A stretch of 54,640 nucleotides of DNA from Flavobacteriaceae bacterium (lineage in GTDB: Bacteria; Bacteroidota; Bacteroidia; Flavobacteriales; Flavobacteriaceae), in NCBI GenBank assembly GCA_030835325.1, contig JAURPF010000131.1, positions 1 to 54,640 of the forward strand, written 5' to 3'. Made by a program: the position numbers and the translations under genes. Position 1 is the stretch's first letter, and each line of letters opens with the position of its first letter. The notes under the pieces are model-generated. The model searched no databases and was not told where the DNA came from. It saw only the letters and a program-made list of their open reading frames with translations. Positions 36,830-45,552 of this stretch are shown piece after piece.

Positions 36830-38638
36830 ATGAGTATTGTAACCTCCAAAGAAATTGCAAAAGCTATTAAAGTTGATAACTATGGATTTATCGGCACCTT
36901 TTTTGGTTGGATACTAATGAAAGTTTTAAAGATTTCTACAATCAATAGAATCTACAACAAGAATAAACACAAAAGTGATCTTGATTTTCTAAATGGACTT
37001 TTAACTGATTTTCAAATTCGATTTGAGATCCCTGAAGAAGATTTAAAACGACTCCCAAAAGACGGTGCATATATTACGGTTTCTAACCATCCTTTGGGCG
37101 GAATAGACGGTATTTTATTGTTAAAATTAATGCTCGAACAACGCAGTGATTTCAAAATTATAGCAAATTTTTTATTACATCGCATCAAACCATTAGTCCC
37201 CTACATCATGCCTGTGAATCCGTTTGAAGATCACAAAGACGCAAAATCGAGTCTCATTGGATTTAAAAACTCATTGTTACATTTACAAAATGGGCACCCT
37301 CTTGGTATCTTTCCAGCTGGAGAAGTCTCTACCTACAAAGATGGGAAATTGATGGTCGATAAACCCTGGGAACCTGCTGCTATGAAACTAATTCAACGTG
37401 CCGAAGTTCCTATTGTACCTATTTATTTTCATGCAAAAAACAGTCGTTTGTTTTATCGCCTCTCAAAATTGAGTGATGACCTTCGAACAGCGAAACTCCC
37501 TTCTGAATTATTAACCCAAAAAAAACGTGTAATTAAGGTAAGAATTGGGAAGCCAATTAGTCTAAAAGATCAAAAAGAACACCCTACTTTAGAAGGGTTT
37601 TCGGATTTTGTGAGACGGAAAACCTATATGCTTTCTAATACGTTTGAAACCCCTAAAATCTTAACGAATCTTTCGTCTAGTTTAAAAGTAACCAAGTCCC
37701 CAAAAAAAATTGTAACACCAGCTCCTAAAGACGCTATGTGTGCAGAAGTTGCCAACTTAAAAGCCGACAATCATCGTCTTTTAAAAAGCAAAAACTACGA
37801 AGTTTATTTGGCAACAGCAGACAAAATACCAACCATTTTACACGAAATTGGACGCTTGCGCGAAATTACGTTTAGAGAAATTGGAGAAGGTACCAATAAA
37901 TCAATTGACTTGGATGTTTTTGATGGCTATTACCACCATATGTTTTTGTGGGATGTGGAAGCCATGTGTCTTGTGGGAGCCTACCGAATGGGCTTAGGCA
38001 ATGATATTTTTAAAACCAAAGGAATTGATGGATTTTACTTGCATGATTTATTTCGTTTTGAACCCGAACTACATTCCATGATGAGTCAGTCTATTGAGTT
38101 AGGCCGTGCTTTTATCATTAAAAGCTATCAACAAAAACCCATGCCACTGTTTCTATTGTGGAAAGGCATTGTGCATACAACACTGCGTTTTCCGGAGCAC
38201 AAATACCTTATTGGAGGGGTGAGTATTAGTAATCAATTTTCGAATTTCTCTAAATCCTTGATGATTGAATTTATGAAATCGCATTACTACGATCCCTATT
38301 TGGCACAATACATTCAACCAAAGAAAGAATTTAAAGTGAAGCTCAAAGATGGCGATAAGGACTTTGTGTTTGATGCCACAAAGGCCGATTTAAATAAGTT
38401 CGATAAAATTATTGATGAAATTGAACCTGGTGCCTTACGACTGCCTGTGCTACTTAAAAAATACATCAAACAAAATGCACGTCTCATTGCCTTTAATGTG
38501 GACCCGCTTTTTAATAATGCGGTCGATGGTCTAATGTACATTCGTATTGCTGACCTTCCCGATAGCACCGTACGTCCTGTGATGGAAGAGTTTCAAGCGG
38601 AACTGGAACGAAAGTATGGGCCTTCCGAGGAAAAATAA
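36830..38638 (+). CDS. OlsF-like bifunctional aminolipid acyltransferase
   Basis: The 602-residue protein fuses two domains. The N-terminal PlsC/OlsA-type domain (about 50-260) has SNHPLGGIDG near His87 and the FPAGEVS segment. The C-terminal part (about 325-580) is GNAT/OlsB-like, with LYVRFRE-like REITFREIGEG and YLIGGVSIS. Established knowledge: the same order occurs in OlsF, which makes ornithine lipids in Serratia and in Flavobacterium johnsoniae. The head group could instead be glycine or another amino acid, as in Bacteroides. It follows lysC by 48 nt and has its own -7 box. Confidence 0.82.
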   Translation: MSIVTSKEIAKAIKVDNYGFIGTFFGWILMKVLKISTINRIYNKNKHKSDLDFLNGLLTDFQIRFEIPEEDLKRLPKDGAYITVSNHPLGGIDGILLLKLMLEQRSDFKIIANFLLHRIKPLVPYIMPVNPFEDHKDAKSSLIGFKNSLLHLQNGHPLGIFPAGEVSTYKDGKLMVDKPWEPAAMKLIQRAEVPIVPIYFHAKNSRLFYRLSKLSDDLRTAKLPSELLTQKKRVIKVRIGKPISLKDQKEHPTLEGFSDFVRRKTYMLSNTFETPKILTNLSSSLKVTKSPKKIVTPAPKDAMCAEVANLKADNHRLLKSKNYEVYLATADKIPTILHEIGRLREITFREIGEGTNKSIDLDVFDGYYHHMFLWDVEAMCLVGAYRMGLGNDIFKTKGIDGFYLHDLFRFEPELHSMMSQSIELGRAFIIKSYQQKPMPLFLLWKGIVHTTLRFPEHKYLIGGVSISNQFSNFSKSLMIEFMKSHYYDPYLAQYIQPKKEFKVKLKDGDKDFVFDATKADLNKFDKIIDEIEPGALRLPVLLKKYIKQNARLIAFNVDPLFNNAVDGLMYIRIADLPDSTVRPVMEEFQAELERKYGPSEEK

Positions 38639-38650
38639 CTGGTCTCTCTT

Positions 38651-38698
38651 GGGATTTTAAGTGTTTTGTTTTAGTTTTATAATCCCTTAAACACTTAA
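38651..38698. promoter_or_regulatory. interleaved inverted repeats upstream of the microprotein gene
   Basis: GGGATT (38651-38656) pairs with AATCCC (38681-38686), and TTAAGTGTTT (38657-38666) pairs with AAACACTTAA (38689-38698). The two stems are interleaved, so they cannot easily coexist. A near -7 box (TAGTTTTA) lies in the shared loop. Confidence 0.5.
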
Positions 38699-38707
38699 CC
38701 TAGAATT

Positions 38708-38818
38708 ATGACAAAAAAGAAAAGAATTATAAATCTACTGTTCATCGTCATCACTTTTGTCTTCTTTAGATATTTATTCTCTCATTGGGACTGTTTCAAA
38801 GAGGGATTAGACGTTTAA
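38708..38818 (+). CDS. 36-residue single-helix membrane protein
   Basis: The ORF MTKKKRIINLLFIVITFVFFRYLFSHWDCFKEGLDV is too short for the track. A basic N-terminus, one hydrophobic helix (about 7-24) and a conserved-looking acidic tail (HWDCFKEGL) fit small Bacteroidota inner-membrane microproteins that I recall ending in DWDxFKxGL. Function unknown. The shared reading style and presence of a near -7 box support it, but it may be non-coding. It lies in the 268-nt gap after the OlsF-like gene. Confidence 0.5.
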   Translation: MTKKKRIINLLFIVITFVFFRYLFSHWDCFKEGLDV

Positions 38819-38906
38819 AACCCAGAGACCTGTACAAGCAAAAAGGACGGTATTTTGAAATATTGCAAGCACAACAAGCTGTTTTCGAAGACTCGTTTTA
38901 AAGAAC

Positions 38907-39323
38907 CTAAAACCGCTCTGCAACAAATGCTTTAATGTACTCCTTAATTTCGGTACGTGCTTTTAGAAATGCAGCGTGTTTTTCTTCGTCCGTTCCAACC
39001 AGTTTAGAAGGGTCATAGAAGTTATGATGCAAACGCACCGCATTGGTACTTGGAATAAACGGACAGTTTTCATTGGCATGGTCGCAAACGGTGATGATAT
39101 AATCAAAATCAACATCTGCATATTCATCCACATGATTAGAAGTATGTTCAGAAATATCAATTCCATCTTCTTTCATGATCGCAGCCGCACCTGGATTAAT
39201 TCCATGTGTTTCGATCCCAGCACTGTAAATAGTGGCCTTATTGGCTGCAAATTGGTTTAAATAGCCGTGCGCCATTTGACTCCGACACGAGTTTCCCGTA
39301 CAAAGGACTAATATGTTTTTCAT
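38907..39323 (-). CDS. arsC: thioredoxin-type arsenate reductase (ArsC)
   Basis: The start at 39323 (MKNILVLCTGNSCRSQMAHGY, 138 aa) replaces the TTG track start. The low-molecular-weight phosphatase P-loop CTGNSCRS (Cys8 nucleophile, Cys13) is followed by the redox pair Cys80 and Cys87 in VCDHANENCPFI, and a YDPSKL general acid. This set is diagnostic of the Staphylococcus aureus ArsC type, which uses thioredoxin, and not a plain tyrosine phosphatase. No arsR, arsB or acr3 gene is nearby. The 22 bp around its start are identical to those at rplY. Confidence 0.85.
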   Translation of the reverse strand: MKNILVLCTGNSCRSQMAHGYLNQFAANKATIYSAGIETHGINPGAAAIMKEDGIDISEHTSNHVDEYADVDFDYIITVCDHANENCPFIPSTNAVRLHHNFYDPSKLVGTDEEKHAAFLKARTEIKEYIKAFVAERF

Positions 39324-39339
39324 GTATTTATATTTATTG
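39318..39339 (-). promoter_or_regulatory. arsC translation leader, identical to rplY leader
   Basis: On the minus strand CAATAAATATAAATACATGAAA spans the arsC start codon. The same 22 bases occur at 51551-51572 around the rplY start codon. It is an A/T-only leader with no Shine-Dalgarno sequence. Confidence 0.6.
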
Positions 39340-39413
39340 TTTTTCAAAGGTCACAAGCTACATCCATGTAATCATTTTTTGGGTATTACGTTTTGGTTGT
39401 GGATGTTTCATAA

Positions 39414-39803
39414 TTATTTTTTTAAAGCACTGTCAATGGGTTCCCAAAGCTCAATTTTATTCCCATCAGGGTCTAAAATCCAAGCAAACTTCCCATAATC
39501 AAACGTTTGTATATCGCCTACAATAGTAACACCTTCGGATCTAAGAATCGTTATCAAATCGTTAAGATTCTCTACCCTATAATTGATCATAAAAGGTTGT
39601 TTGCTTGGCTCAAAATAAGAGGTGTCTTCCTTAAAAGGAGACCACTGTGTAGAAGCGTCCTTACCGTTTTGATCGGTCCACCAAAAGGTACAGCCATACT
39701 CATCAACGGGCAATCCGAGGTGTTTGCCATACCATGCTTTTGTAGCTTTTGAATCTTTGGTTTTAAAAAAAATACCTCCGAGACCTGTGACACGTTTTTT
39801 CAT
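39414..39803 (-). CDS. VOC family (glyoxalase-like) protein
   Basis: The start at 39803 (MKKRVTGLGGIFFKTKD, 129 aa) is preferred to the track start, which would overlap DUF1801. Two beta-alpha-beta-beta-beta modules of the vicinal oxygen chelate fold are visible, with LGGIFFKTKDSKATKAWYGKHLG and GKFAWILDPDGNKIELWEP. The final Glu in IELWEP is a usual metal ligand. Function is not determinable; some relatives act in antibiotic or aldehyde handling. It lies 4 nt after DUF1801 and 90 nt before arsC. Confidence 0.8.
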   Translation of the reverse strand: MKKRVTGLGGIFFKTKDSKATKAWYGKHLGLPVDEYGCTFWWTDQNGKDASTQWSPFKEDTSYFEPSKQPFMINYRVENLNDLITILRSEGVTIVGDIQTFDYGKFAWILDPDGNKIELWEPIDSALKK

Positions 39804-39807
39804 CTGT

Positions 39808-40266
39808 TTAAAATTTTTTGATTTGAGATTCATAAATAGCAATCCATTCCTCTACAGAAAGTTTTGCTGCGAGTTGTCCTATAAGCGCATAAGGAATGGT
39901 ATCCATATTTTTGAAGCGAATACAGCTTTTTCCCATGTCTAGTTTTGTCGTAGTGTGCTTTGGATATTCTGTAACAAACCAATCGTAAATTTCTTTTTTG
40001 GCATACATCCCCATGTGGTACACCGCAATAAAGTTTTTTTGTGATGCTAAGTTCATAAACGGTAATGGCAGCTTTGGATTGCAGTGATATCCATCGGGGT
40101 AAATCGTAGATGGCACTACATAACCAAGCATCCCGTAGTTCATACATTCCTGAAATTTTGGATCTATATGATCCAAAATCGTTTGTCTTAGTTTTTGAAT
40201 CACATCTTTTCGATCCTCAGACAATTGAGACATGTATTCAGATGATGTAAGGGCTTTGGAGTTCAT
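39808..40266 (-). CDS. DUF1801 domain protein
   Basis: The 152-residue protein matches DUF1801: DVIQKLRQTILDHIDPKFQECMNYGMLGYVVP, FMNLASQKNFIAVYHMGMYA and GKSCIRFKNMD. The family has an iron-chaperone-like fold (YdhG/Fra related), but roles are unproven. It starts 27 nt after the dehydrogenase stop, a gap containing the palindrome TTAGAGAACTCTAA (40278-40291). Confidence 0.82.
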   Translation of the reverse strand: MNSKALTSSEYMSQLSEDRKDVIQKLRQTILDHIDPKFQECMNYGMLGYVVPSTIYPDGYHCNPKLPLPFMNLASQKNFIAVYHMGMYAKKEIYDWFVTEYPKHTTTKLDMGKSCIRFKNMDTIPYALIGQLAAKLSVEEWIAIYESQIKKF

Positions 40267-40277
40267 GATTTAGAATG

Positions 40278-40291
40278 TTAGAGAACTCTAA
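40278..40291. repeat. 14-bp palindrome between the dehydrogenase and DUF1801 genes
   Basis: TTAGAGAACTCTAA is a palindrome with a two-base centre. No T-run follows, so an operator fits better than a terminator. Confidence 0.35.
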
Positions 40292-40293
40292 AA

Positions 40294-41229
40294 CTAATGA
40301 AAATAGTTGACAAATTTATCAACGATCGTTTGCGCCAATTTTTGATGGCTTTCAACCGTCCAGCCAGCCACGTGAGGGGATACAATTACATTATCCGCTT
40401 TTAGCAAAAAATCCAAAGCGGGAGGAGGTGTGTTAGAAAATAAGGATTCAAATGAAGATTTTTCATATTCCAACACATCCAATCCTGCGCCTAAAATAGT
40501 CTTAGACTTAAGCGCAGCTACCAAGTCTGCGGTTACTACACAACTGCCTCGAGCGGTGTTGAGAAGCCAAAAGGCGTGTTTAAACTGACTGATGAAATTT
40601 GCATCGATCATTTGAAAGGTCAACTCAGTATGTGGGACATGGAGACTTAAAATTTGGGCTTTTTTTTGCAATGTTTTGAGAGAAACTTGTTGTGCATTTT
40701 CATCACCAACATTGGATTTGATATCGTAACAAAGCACCTCAACATCGAAACCTCGTAGTTTTTTTGCAAATGCTTTTCCCATATGCCCATAGCCAATAAT
40801 GCCAACCGTTTTTCCATCGAGTTCTAGTCCACGATTGGCCTCGCGTTGCCATGAACCTCCGCGTACATCTCGATCTGCGGTATGCAGTTTATTAAACAAG
40901 GCTAACAACATGCCAAGGGCATGTTCTCCCACGGCATTTTGGTTACCTTCAGCGGCCGATATGAGTTGAATCCCTTTGGCTTGGGCGTAAACCGTATCGA
41001 TATTTTCCAGACCAGCACCGACCCGACCTATAAATTTAAGGTTGGTAGCTTTGTCTAAAAAATTGGCGTCAATGCGAAACCGACTTCTAATAATCAGTCC
41101 ATCATAGGAATTAATTTTGGCTTCTATCGCTTCTTTTGAGCTGGAATAATCTTCGTGATTTGAATGTCCTAAAGCTGCTAATTGTTCAATTAATAGCGGA
41201 TGATTGGAGTCAACATGTAAAATGTTCAT
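40294..41229 (-). CDS. D-2-hydroxyacid dehydrogenase, SerA-like short form
   Basis: The 311-residue protein belongs to the NAD-dependent D-2-hydroxyacid dehydrogenases. The Rossmann loop is GIIGYGHMGKAFAKKL, and the Arg-Glu-His set appears as NTARGSCV, DVLEYE and SPHVAGWT. It lacks the C-terminal ACT domain of full-length SerA, so it may be the short phosphoglycerate dehydrogenase or another hydroxyacid enzyme. It starts 1 nt after the mgtE stop. Confidence 0.85.
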   Translation of the reverse strand: MNILHVDSNHPLLIEQLAALGHSNHEDYSSSKEAIEAKINSYDGLIIRSRFRIDANFLDKATNLKFIGRVGAGLENIDTVYAQAKGIQLISAAEGNQNAVGEHALGMLLALFNKLHTADRDVRGGSWQREANRGLELDGKTVGIIGYGHMGKAFAKKLRGFDVEVLCYDIKSNVGDENAQQVSLKTLQKKAQILSLHVPHTELTFQMIDANFISQFKHAFWLLNTARGSCVVTADLVAALKSKTILGAGLDVLEYEKSSFESLFSNTPPPALDFLLKADNVIVSPHVAGWTVESHQKLAQTIVDKFVNYFH

Positions 41230-41230
41230 C

Positions 41231-42601
41231 TTAAATGTTTAGAATAAGTTTTGCAATCGAGAAGTAAATCAATATTCCAAAAATATCATTACTTGTAGTG
41301 ATAAAAGGACCTGTTGCAATGGCAGGGTCAATTCCTTTTTTGTGAAGAAATAGCGGAATGAAGGTTCCTATAATTCCCGCAACAACAATCACAACAACTA
41401 ATGAGGATGCTATTGCTAAGGCAGTGCGCACATCTTGTTTCCAAATCCACACAAAGACAAATAAAAACAAGGCTAATATAATCCCATTTAAAGTGGCTAA
41501 AAACATTTCTTTTATAAGGCGTTTATTGACACTTCCTCTTACCTCATCATTCGCCAAACCTTGGACGATAATTGCTGAGGATTGAACACCAACATTTCCT
41601 GCCATGGCGGCAATTAAGGGGGTAAATAATAAGATCAATGGGAAGTCATCAATGATGGTTTCAAATCCACCCATTATTACAGCTGCTCCTACGCCACCCA
41701 AAAGGCCTAAAAATAACCATGGTAATCGTGCACGGGTGAGTGCAAGAATGCTATCTTCTGCATCGACATCTTGTGTAATACCGGCAGCAAGTTGGTAGTC
41801 TTTTTCTGCTTCTTCAATGATCACATCTACAATATCATCAATGGTAATACGCCCTAATAGAACCTTATCATCGTTGATAACAGGAATGGCCTCCAAATCA
41901 TATTTGGCCATTAACTTAGCGACTTCTTCAGCATCTTCATCCACGTGGACAGAGTCCACTTTTGGAATGTAAATAGCTTTTATTTTGGTTTCGTTATCAG
42001 CAATCAAAAGATCTTTTAGCGATAAACGTCCTATAAGTTTTTCTTCTTTATTCACGACATAAATTGAATGTACGCGCTTGACGTCTTTGGCTTGAGCTCT
42101 AATTTTTCGTAAACAGCCTGCAACGGTCCAAGTTTCATATACTTTAACAAGTTCTTTGGCCATTAACCCACCTGCTGTGTCCTCGTCATAGGTCAACAAC
42201 TCTTGAATATCTGCAGCCAATTCCTTGTCATCTATTTGAGCGATGACCTTTTGCTTTCTTTCTGGGGATAGATCGGCCAATACATCGGTTGCATCATCCG
42301 AATCGAGTTCTTGAATTTCTTCTGCGATTTCTTTTACAGACAGATTTTTCAATACTTTTTCGCGAACATCATCTTCTAATTCCGCTAAAATATCAGAAGT
42401 TGTTTCGCTATCCAAAAGTTTAATGACGTAGGTGGCTTGATTGAGATTTAAGTCATCAAGAATTTCGGCAATATCCGCATAATGCACGTCTTTTAATTGC
42501 TCCAAAACGGCCTTATCGTCCTTAGAATCTATGAACCCGTTAAGGGCATCGATTAGGGAGTCGGTAATTTCAAAAGGGATATGTTCCTTAGTTTCTTCCA
42601 A
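41231..42601 (-). CDS. mgtE: magnesium transporter MgtE
   Basis: The 456-residue protein shows the full MgtE order: an N-terminal helical Mg2+-sensing domain (acidic repeats such as LDSDDATDVLADL), two CBS domains (about 130-260; SIYVVNKEEKLIGRLSLKDLL, AIPVINDDKVLLGRITIDDI), then five transmembrane helices (from about 288) including the pore helix motif PLIAAMAGNVGVQ. The channel opens when cytosolic Mg2+ is low. It follows rsmA by 11 nt. Confidence 0.95.
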   Translation of the reverse strand: MEETKEHIPFEITDSLIDALNGFIDSKDDKAVLEQLKDVHYADIAEILDDLNLNQATYVIKLLDSETTSDILAELEDDVREKVLKNLSVKEIAEEIQELDSDDATDVLADLSPERKQKVIAQIDDKELAADIQELLTYDEDTAGGLMAKELVKVYETWTVAGCLRKIRAQAKDVKRVHSIYVVNKEEKLIGRLSLKDLLIADNETKIKAIYIPKVDSVHVDEDAEEVAKLMAKYDLEAIPVINDDKVLLGRITIDDIVDVIIEEAEKDYQLAAGITQDVDAEDSILALTRARLPWLFLGLLGGVGAAVIMGGFETIIDDFPLILLFTPLIAAMAGNVGVQSSAIIVQGLANDEVRGSVNKRLIKEMFLATLNGIILALFLFVFVWIWKQDVRTALAIASSLVVVIVVAGIIGTFIPLFLHKKGIDPAIATGPFITTSNDIFGILIYFSIAKLILNI

Positions 42602-42612
42602 AATTAAATTGG

Positions 42613-43386
42613 TTATTGATCCGTTTCTATTGCTACTGTCAAATCTATAAACGCTTGCACACTCAGTTGTTCTGGACGTTTGTCAAAGATAGTATTTGCT
42701 TTTAAATTATCCGATAAATTATACGTTTTTAAGCTATTTCTCAATGTTTTTCGACGTTGCTGAAAAGCAGATTTAACGACTCTAAAAAATAATTTCTCAT
42801 TACATGGCAAAGAATAATCGGCTTTTCTGGTAAGTCGCAACACTCCAGACTCTACTTTTGGAGGTGGTATAAATACAGATGGAGGCACAGTAAATAAATA
42901 GTCTGCTTTGTAAAATGCTTGAACCAAAACTGATAATATGCCATAAGTTTTACTACCTTCTTTTTCACAAATACGCTCTGCCACTTCTTTTTGAAACATG
43001 CCTGAAAACTCAGGAATTTGGTCTCTATTCTCTAAAGCTTTGAATACAATTTGAGTTGAAATATTATAAGGAAAGTTTCCAATAATCGCAAAAGGGCGTG
43101 TTCCAAATGCATTGCTAAAATCGTACCTCAATACATTTTCTTGAATGATTCGGGGGGCTAAATTCAGAAAATTTGCTTGTAGATATTCTACAGACTCTGG
43201 GTCAATTTCAATCACATAGGTTGAAATGGGTTTCTCTAAAATGTACTTGGTCAAAACACCCATTCCAGGTCCAATTTCTAAAACATCTGCATAGCCTTCC
43301 AGCGTCAAAGCATCCGCAATTTGCTTTGCAATCATTTCATCGTTAAGAAAATGTTGTCCTAAGTGTTTTTTTGGTTTTACGTTCAT
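42613..43386 (-). CDS. rsmA: 16S rRNA dimethyladenosine transferase RsmA (KsgA)
   Basis: The 257-residue protein starts [20 protein letters not shown] and shows SAM motif [13 protein letters not shown] and the catalytic [10 protein letters not shown]. It dimethylates the two adjacent adenosines of helix 45 (A1518/A1519) in 16S rRNA during 30S assembly. It directly follows DUF4286, with no gap. Confidence 0.96.
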   Translation of the reverse strand: MNVKPKKHLGQHFLNDEMIAKQIADALTLEGYADVLEIGPGMGVLTKYILEKPISTYVIEIDPESVEYLQANFLNLAPRIIQENVLRYDFSNAFGTRPFAIIGNFPYNISTQIVFKALENRDQIPEFSGMFQKEVAERICEKEGSKTYGILSVLVQAFYKADYLFTVPPSVFIPPPKVESGVLRLTRKADYSLPCNEKLFFRVVKSAFQQRRKTLRNSLKTYNLSDNLKANTIFDKRPEQLSVQAFIDLTVAIETDQ

Positions 43387-43710
43387 TTAGTGCGTGCTTA
43401 CCTTATATTCATCAATCCATTCCAATTCTGTTCTGAAGGTTAGCATTTTATCTCCAAACTTATGCAGTCCTTCTGCTTGAATCTCGGCGGCATGCAGTTT
43501 GTGGTAGGATTCTAAGGCTTCTTTTGAGTAGGCTAGATACTGAATTGAGTAGGTCAATCCTTCAATGGATTCTTCGACCAAAACTTTTGTAAACGTAGCT
43601 TTTAAAAAGAGACCTGTTGCCAATACTTTTGGAATGTGTTGTTTGATCCATACCAACCATTCGTCATGAATACTATTTTCAATATTTATGGTTACATTGT
43701 AAATTATCAT
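43387..43710 (-). CDS. DUF4286 family protein
   Basis: The 107-residue protein matches DUF4286: MIIYNVTINIENSIHDEWLVW, YSIQYLAYSKEALESYHKLHA and a closing FRTELEWI. It has a ferredoxin-like/dimeric alpha-beta barrel look. Its placement directly before rsmA and after a TPR gene is, as far as I recall, common in Flavobacteriia, but function is unknown. Confidence 0.82.
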   Translation of the reverse strand: MIIYNVTINIENSIHDEWLVWIKQHIPKVLATGLFLKATFTKVLVEESIEGLTYSIQYLAYSKEALESYHKLHAAEIQAEGLHKFGDKMLTFRTELEWIDEYKVSTH

Positions 43711-43718
43711 TGGTTCAT

Positions 43719-45503
43719 CTAATTAATTGAATCTCCTCTTAATATGCGGTATTGTTTTCGTGCTTCGACAAAATGAATACTATCTTCGTGGTTAAAGATA
43801 ATGGTTTCATAATTAAGTTTTGCTTTCTCTATTTGCTGGAGTTTTGTTCTGTATAATTCTGCTAGATAAAAATAGGCATCATCTACCAAAATATCATCTT
43901 TATAATCCGTTATAATTCGTAAGTAATTCGCTTCTGCTTTTAAAAACTCATTTTGAGAGGTATATAATTTTGCTTGTACCAATAACGTTTGATCGATAAT
44001 CGGGTCTGTGTTGTGGTTTTCAAGAATGGAGTCTAATACACTGAGGGCTTCCGTTGTTTTTTTTTGAATATTTAATAATTCTGCTTTGGCGTATAACTTT
44101 AATGCCGTATGAAGCGAATCACTCCCTTTGTGATCAGAAATCAAAAGTTGTAATTCCAAGGCATCGTTTGCAGTCAATTGGGAAGTAGAGGACTTTAGGA
44201 CTTTGAGCTGGGTTTCTGCCCACTCAAAGTCACCTTTGTAATAACTTGTTTTGGCAGCTTTAAAACGGGCTTCTTGTGACAGTGTGCTATTTTTAACACG
44301 CATTTGAATCTGCGTATAATAGATCAGAGCCTGATTGAACTTATTTTGAGTTACTAAAATATCGGCGAGTTTCATTTTTAGTTCTGAAGATGCTAAATCT
44401 GTTAAATTTACTTTTAACGCAGTTTTTAAAAAAGAGATCGCTGCCTCAGGATTATGATCATAATAGGCTAAAAACTGTGCATATGACAATTGCAACGCCA
44501 GCGTTTCAACACCTAACTTATAGGTTTCTAATAGGGATTCGTAGCGCGTTTTTATTTCTTGATATCTGCTAGGGTCAGAACGCTCTAACTGAAGCTCTAA
44601 TCGACTGCAATTGGCCTGAATACTCAACCGTGTTTCATTAGCATTCTGAATGATAAAGTCAAAAACAGAAAGTGCTGTGTCATACGATTGTGCTTCTTGT
44701 GCCAAAAGTGCCAAATTGATCAAACCTTGAAAAGATTCTGGTGTACGTCTATACACTGCCTTTTCTTGTATAAATGCTTTTTTAAAATCGTTTTGTTGCA
44801 CATAAAGCCAGCTCAACCACTGGTTCCAAAGCGGGTTTGGTTTGATTTGTAATTTTTTTAGTAACACGTTTTTGAATTGCTGATTGTATGGCTGACTGGC
44901 ATCGTCAGAGATATATTCAGAAAGCACACCCATAACTTGATTTATATAGAGAGGGTTTGTTTCGACATAGTCGAGATAACGTTCCATCATTTTTTCGATA
45001 TTTTGTTGGGTCGCATACAAGCCCGCTAATTGGTAATAAAAAGCTGCATTGGGTTCTTTTTCCAAACCGATTTCATACGTCTGAATTGCATACTCTATCA
45101 ATGAATGAGTTTCAAAACGTTGTGCCACCGCATAGACATAATTGGGTTGAATTTCAATACTTTGTACTGCTTTTTTGTAATACAAATCCGCTTGTGTCAA
45201 TTGATTTTGAAGTTGATAGTTATAGCCCAATTCTACCAAATATTGAGGGTTTTTAAAGCGTTTCATTTGAGCTTCAATTTCTATTTGAGCGGCTTTGTAC
45301 TGACTGAGTTGTTGATGGCATTCAACCACTTTAAAAAAATAATAAGAATTAGAACGTTGATTATTTCGTAGTTTTTGATACAAGGTTAAAGCTTTTTCAA
45401 AGGCACCTTGTTCAAAGTAATCTTTGGCCAATTCTGGATTGACTTGAGCCGATGCAAGAAAACAAAACATACTAAAAAAAAGACAAACGATGGACTTCAT
45501 CAT
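43719..45503 (-). CDS. large secreted TPR protein
   Basis: The start at 45503 (MMKSIVCLFFSMFCFLASAQ) gives a signal peptide and a 594-residue protein; the next Met is an alternative. Many TPR helices fill the mature part (FEQGAFEKALTLYQKLRNNQ, FNQALIYYTQIQMRV, FLKAEANYLRIITDYKD). The last repeats resemble the YbgF/CpoB-type outer-membrane lipoprotein partners. Likely periplasmic scaffold. It lies 8 nt before DUF4286. Confidence 0.85.
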   Translation of the reverse strand: MMKSIVCLFFSMFCFLASAQVNPELAKDYFEQGAFEKALTLYQKLRNNQRSNSYYFFKVVECHQQLSQYKAAQIEIEAQMKRFKNPQYLVELGYNYQLQNQLTQADLYYKKAVQSIEIQPNYVYAVAQRFETHSLIEYAIQTYEIGLEKEPNAAFYYQLAGLYATQQNIEKMMERYLDYVETNPLYINQVMGVLSEYISDDASQPYNQQFKNVLLKKLQIKPNPLWNQWLSWLYVQQNDFKKAFIQEKAVYRRTPESFQGLINLALLAQEAQSYDTALSVFDFIIQNANETRLSIQANCSRLELQLERSDPSRYQEIKTRYESLLETYKLGVETLALQLSYAQFLAYYDHNPEAAISFLKTALKVNLTDLASSELKMKLADILVTQNKFNQALIYYTQIQMRVKNSTLSQEARFKAAKTSYYKGDFEWAETQLKVLKSSTSQLTANDALELQLLISDHKGSDSLHTALKLYAKAELLNIQKKTTEALSVLDSILENHNTDPIIDQTLLVQAKLYTSQNEFLKAEANYLRIITDYKDDILVDDAYFYLAELYRTKLQQIEKAKLNYETIIFNHEDSIHFVEARKQYRILRGDSIN

Positions 45504-45552
45504 GGTGTATTTGTAACTGTTATAATTGCCCAGAAATCTTTCGAGGCAATCA

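Noticed and set aside
38785-38901. Alternative-frame ORF after the microprotein (LFQRGIRRLKPRD...)
   Set aside because: Only a TTG start and an upstream stop; the 36-residue ATG ORF is a better gene.
39358-39411. 17-codon ORF (MKHPQPKRNTQ...) just after the VOC stop
   Set aside because: Too short, no promoter or conserved feature that I can recognise; may be chance.
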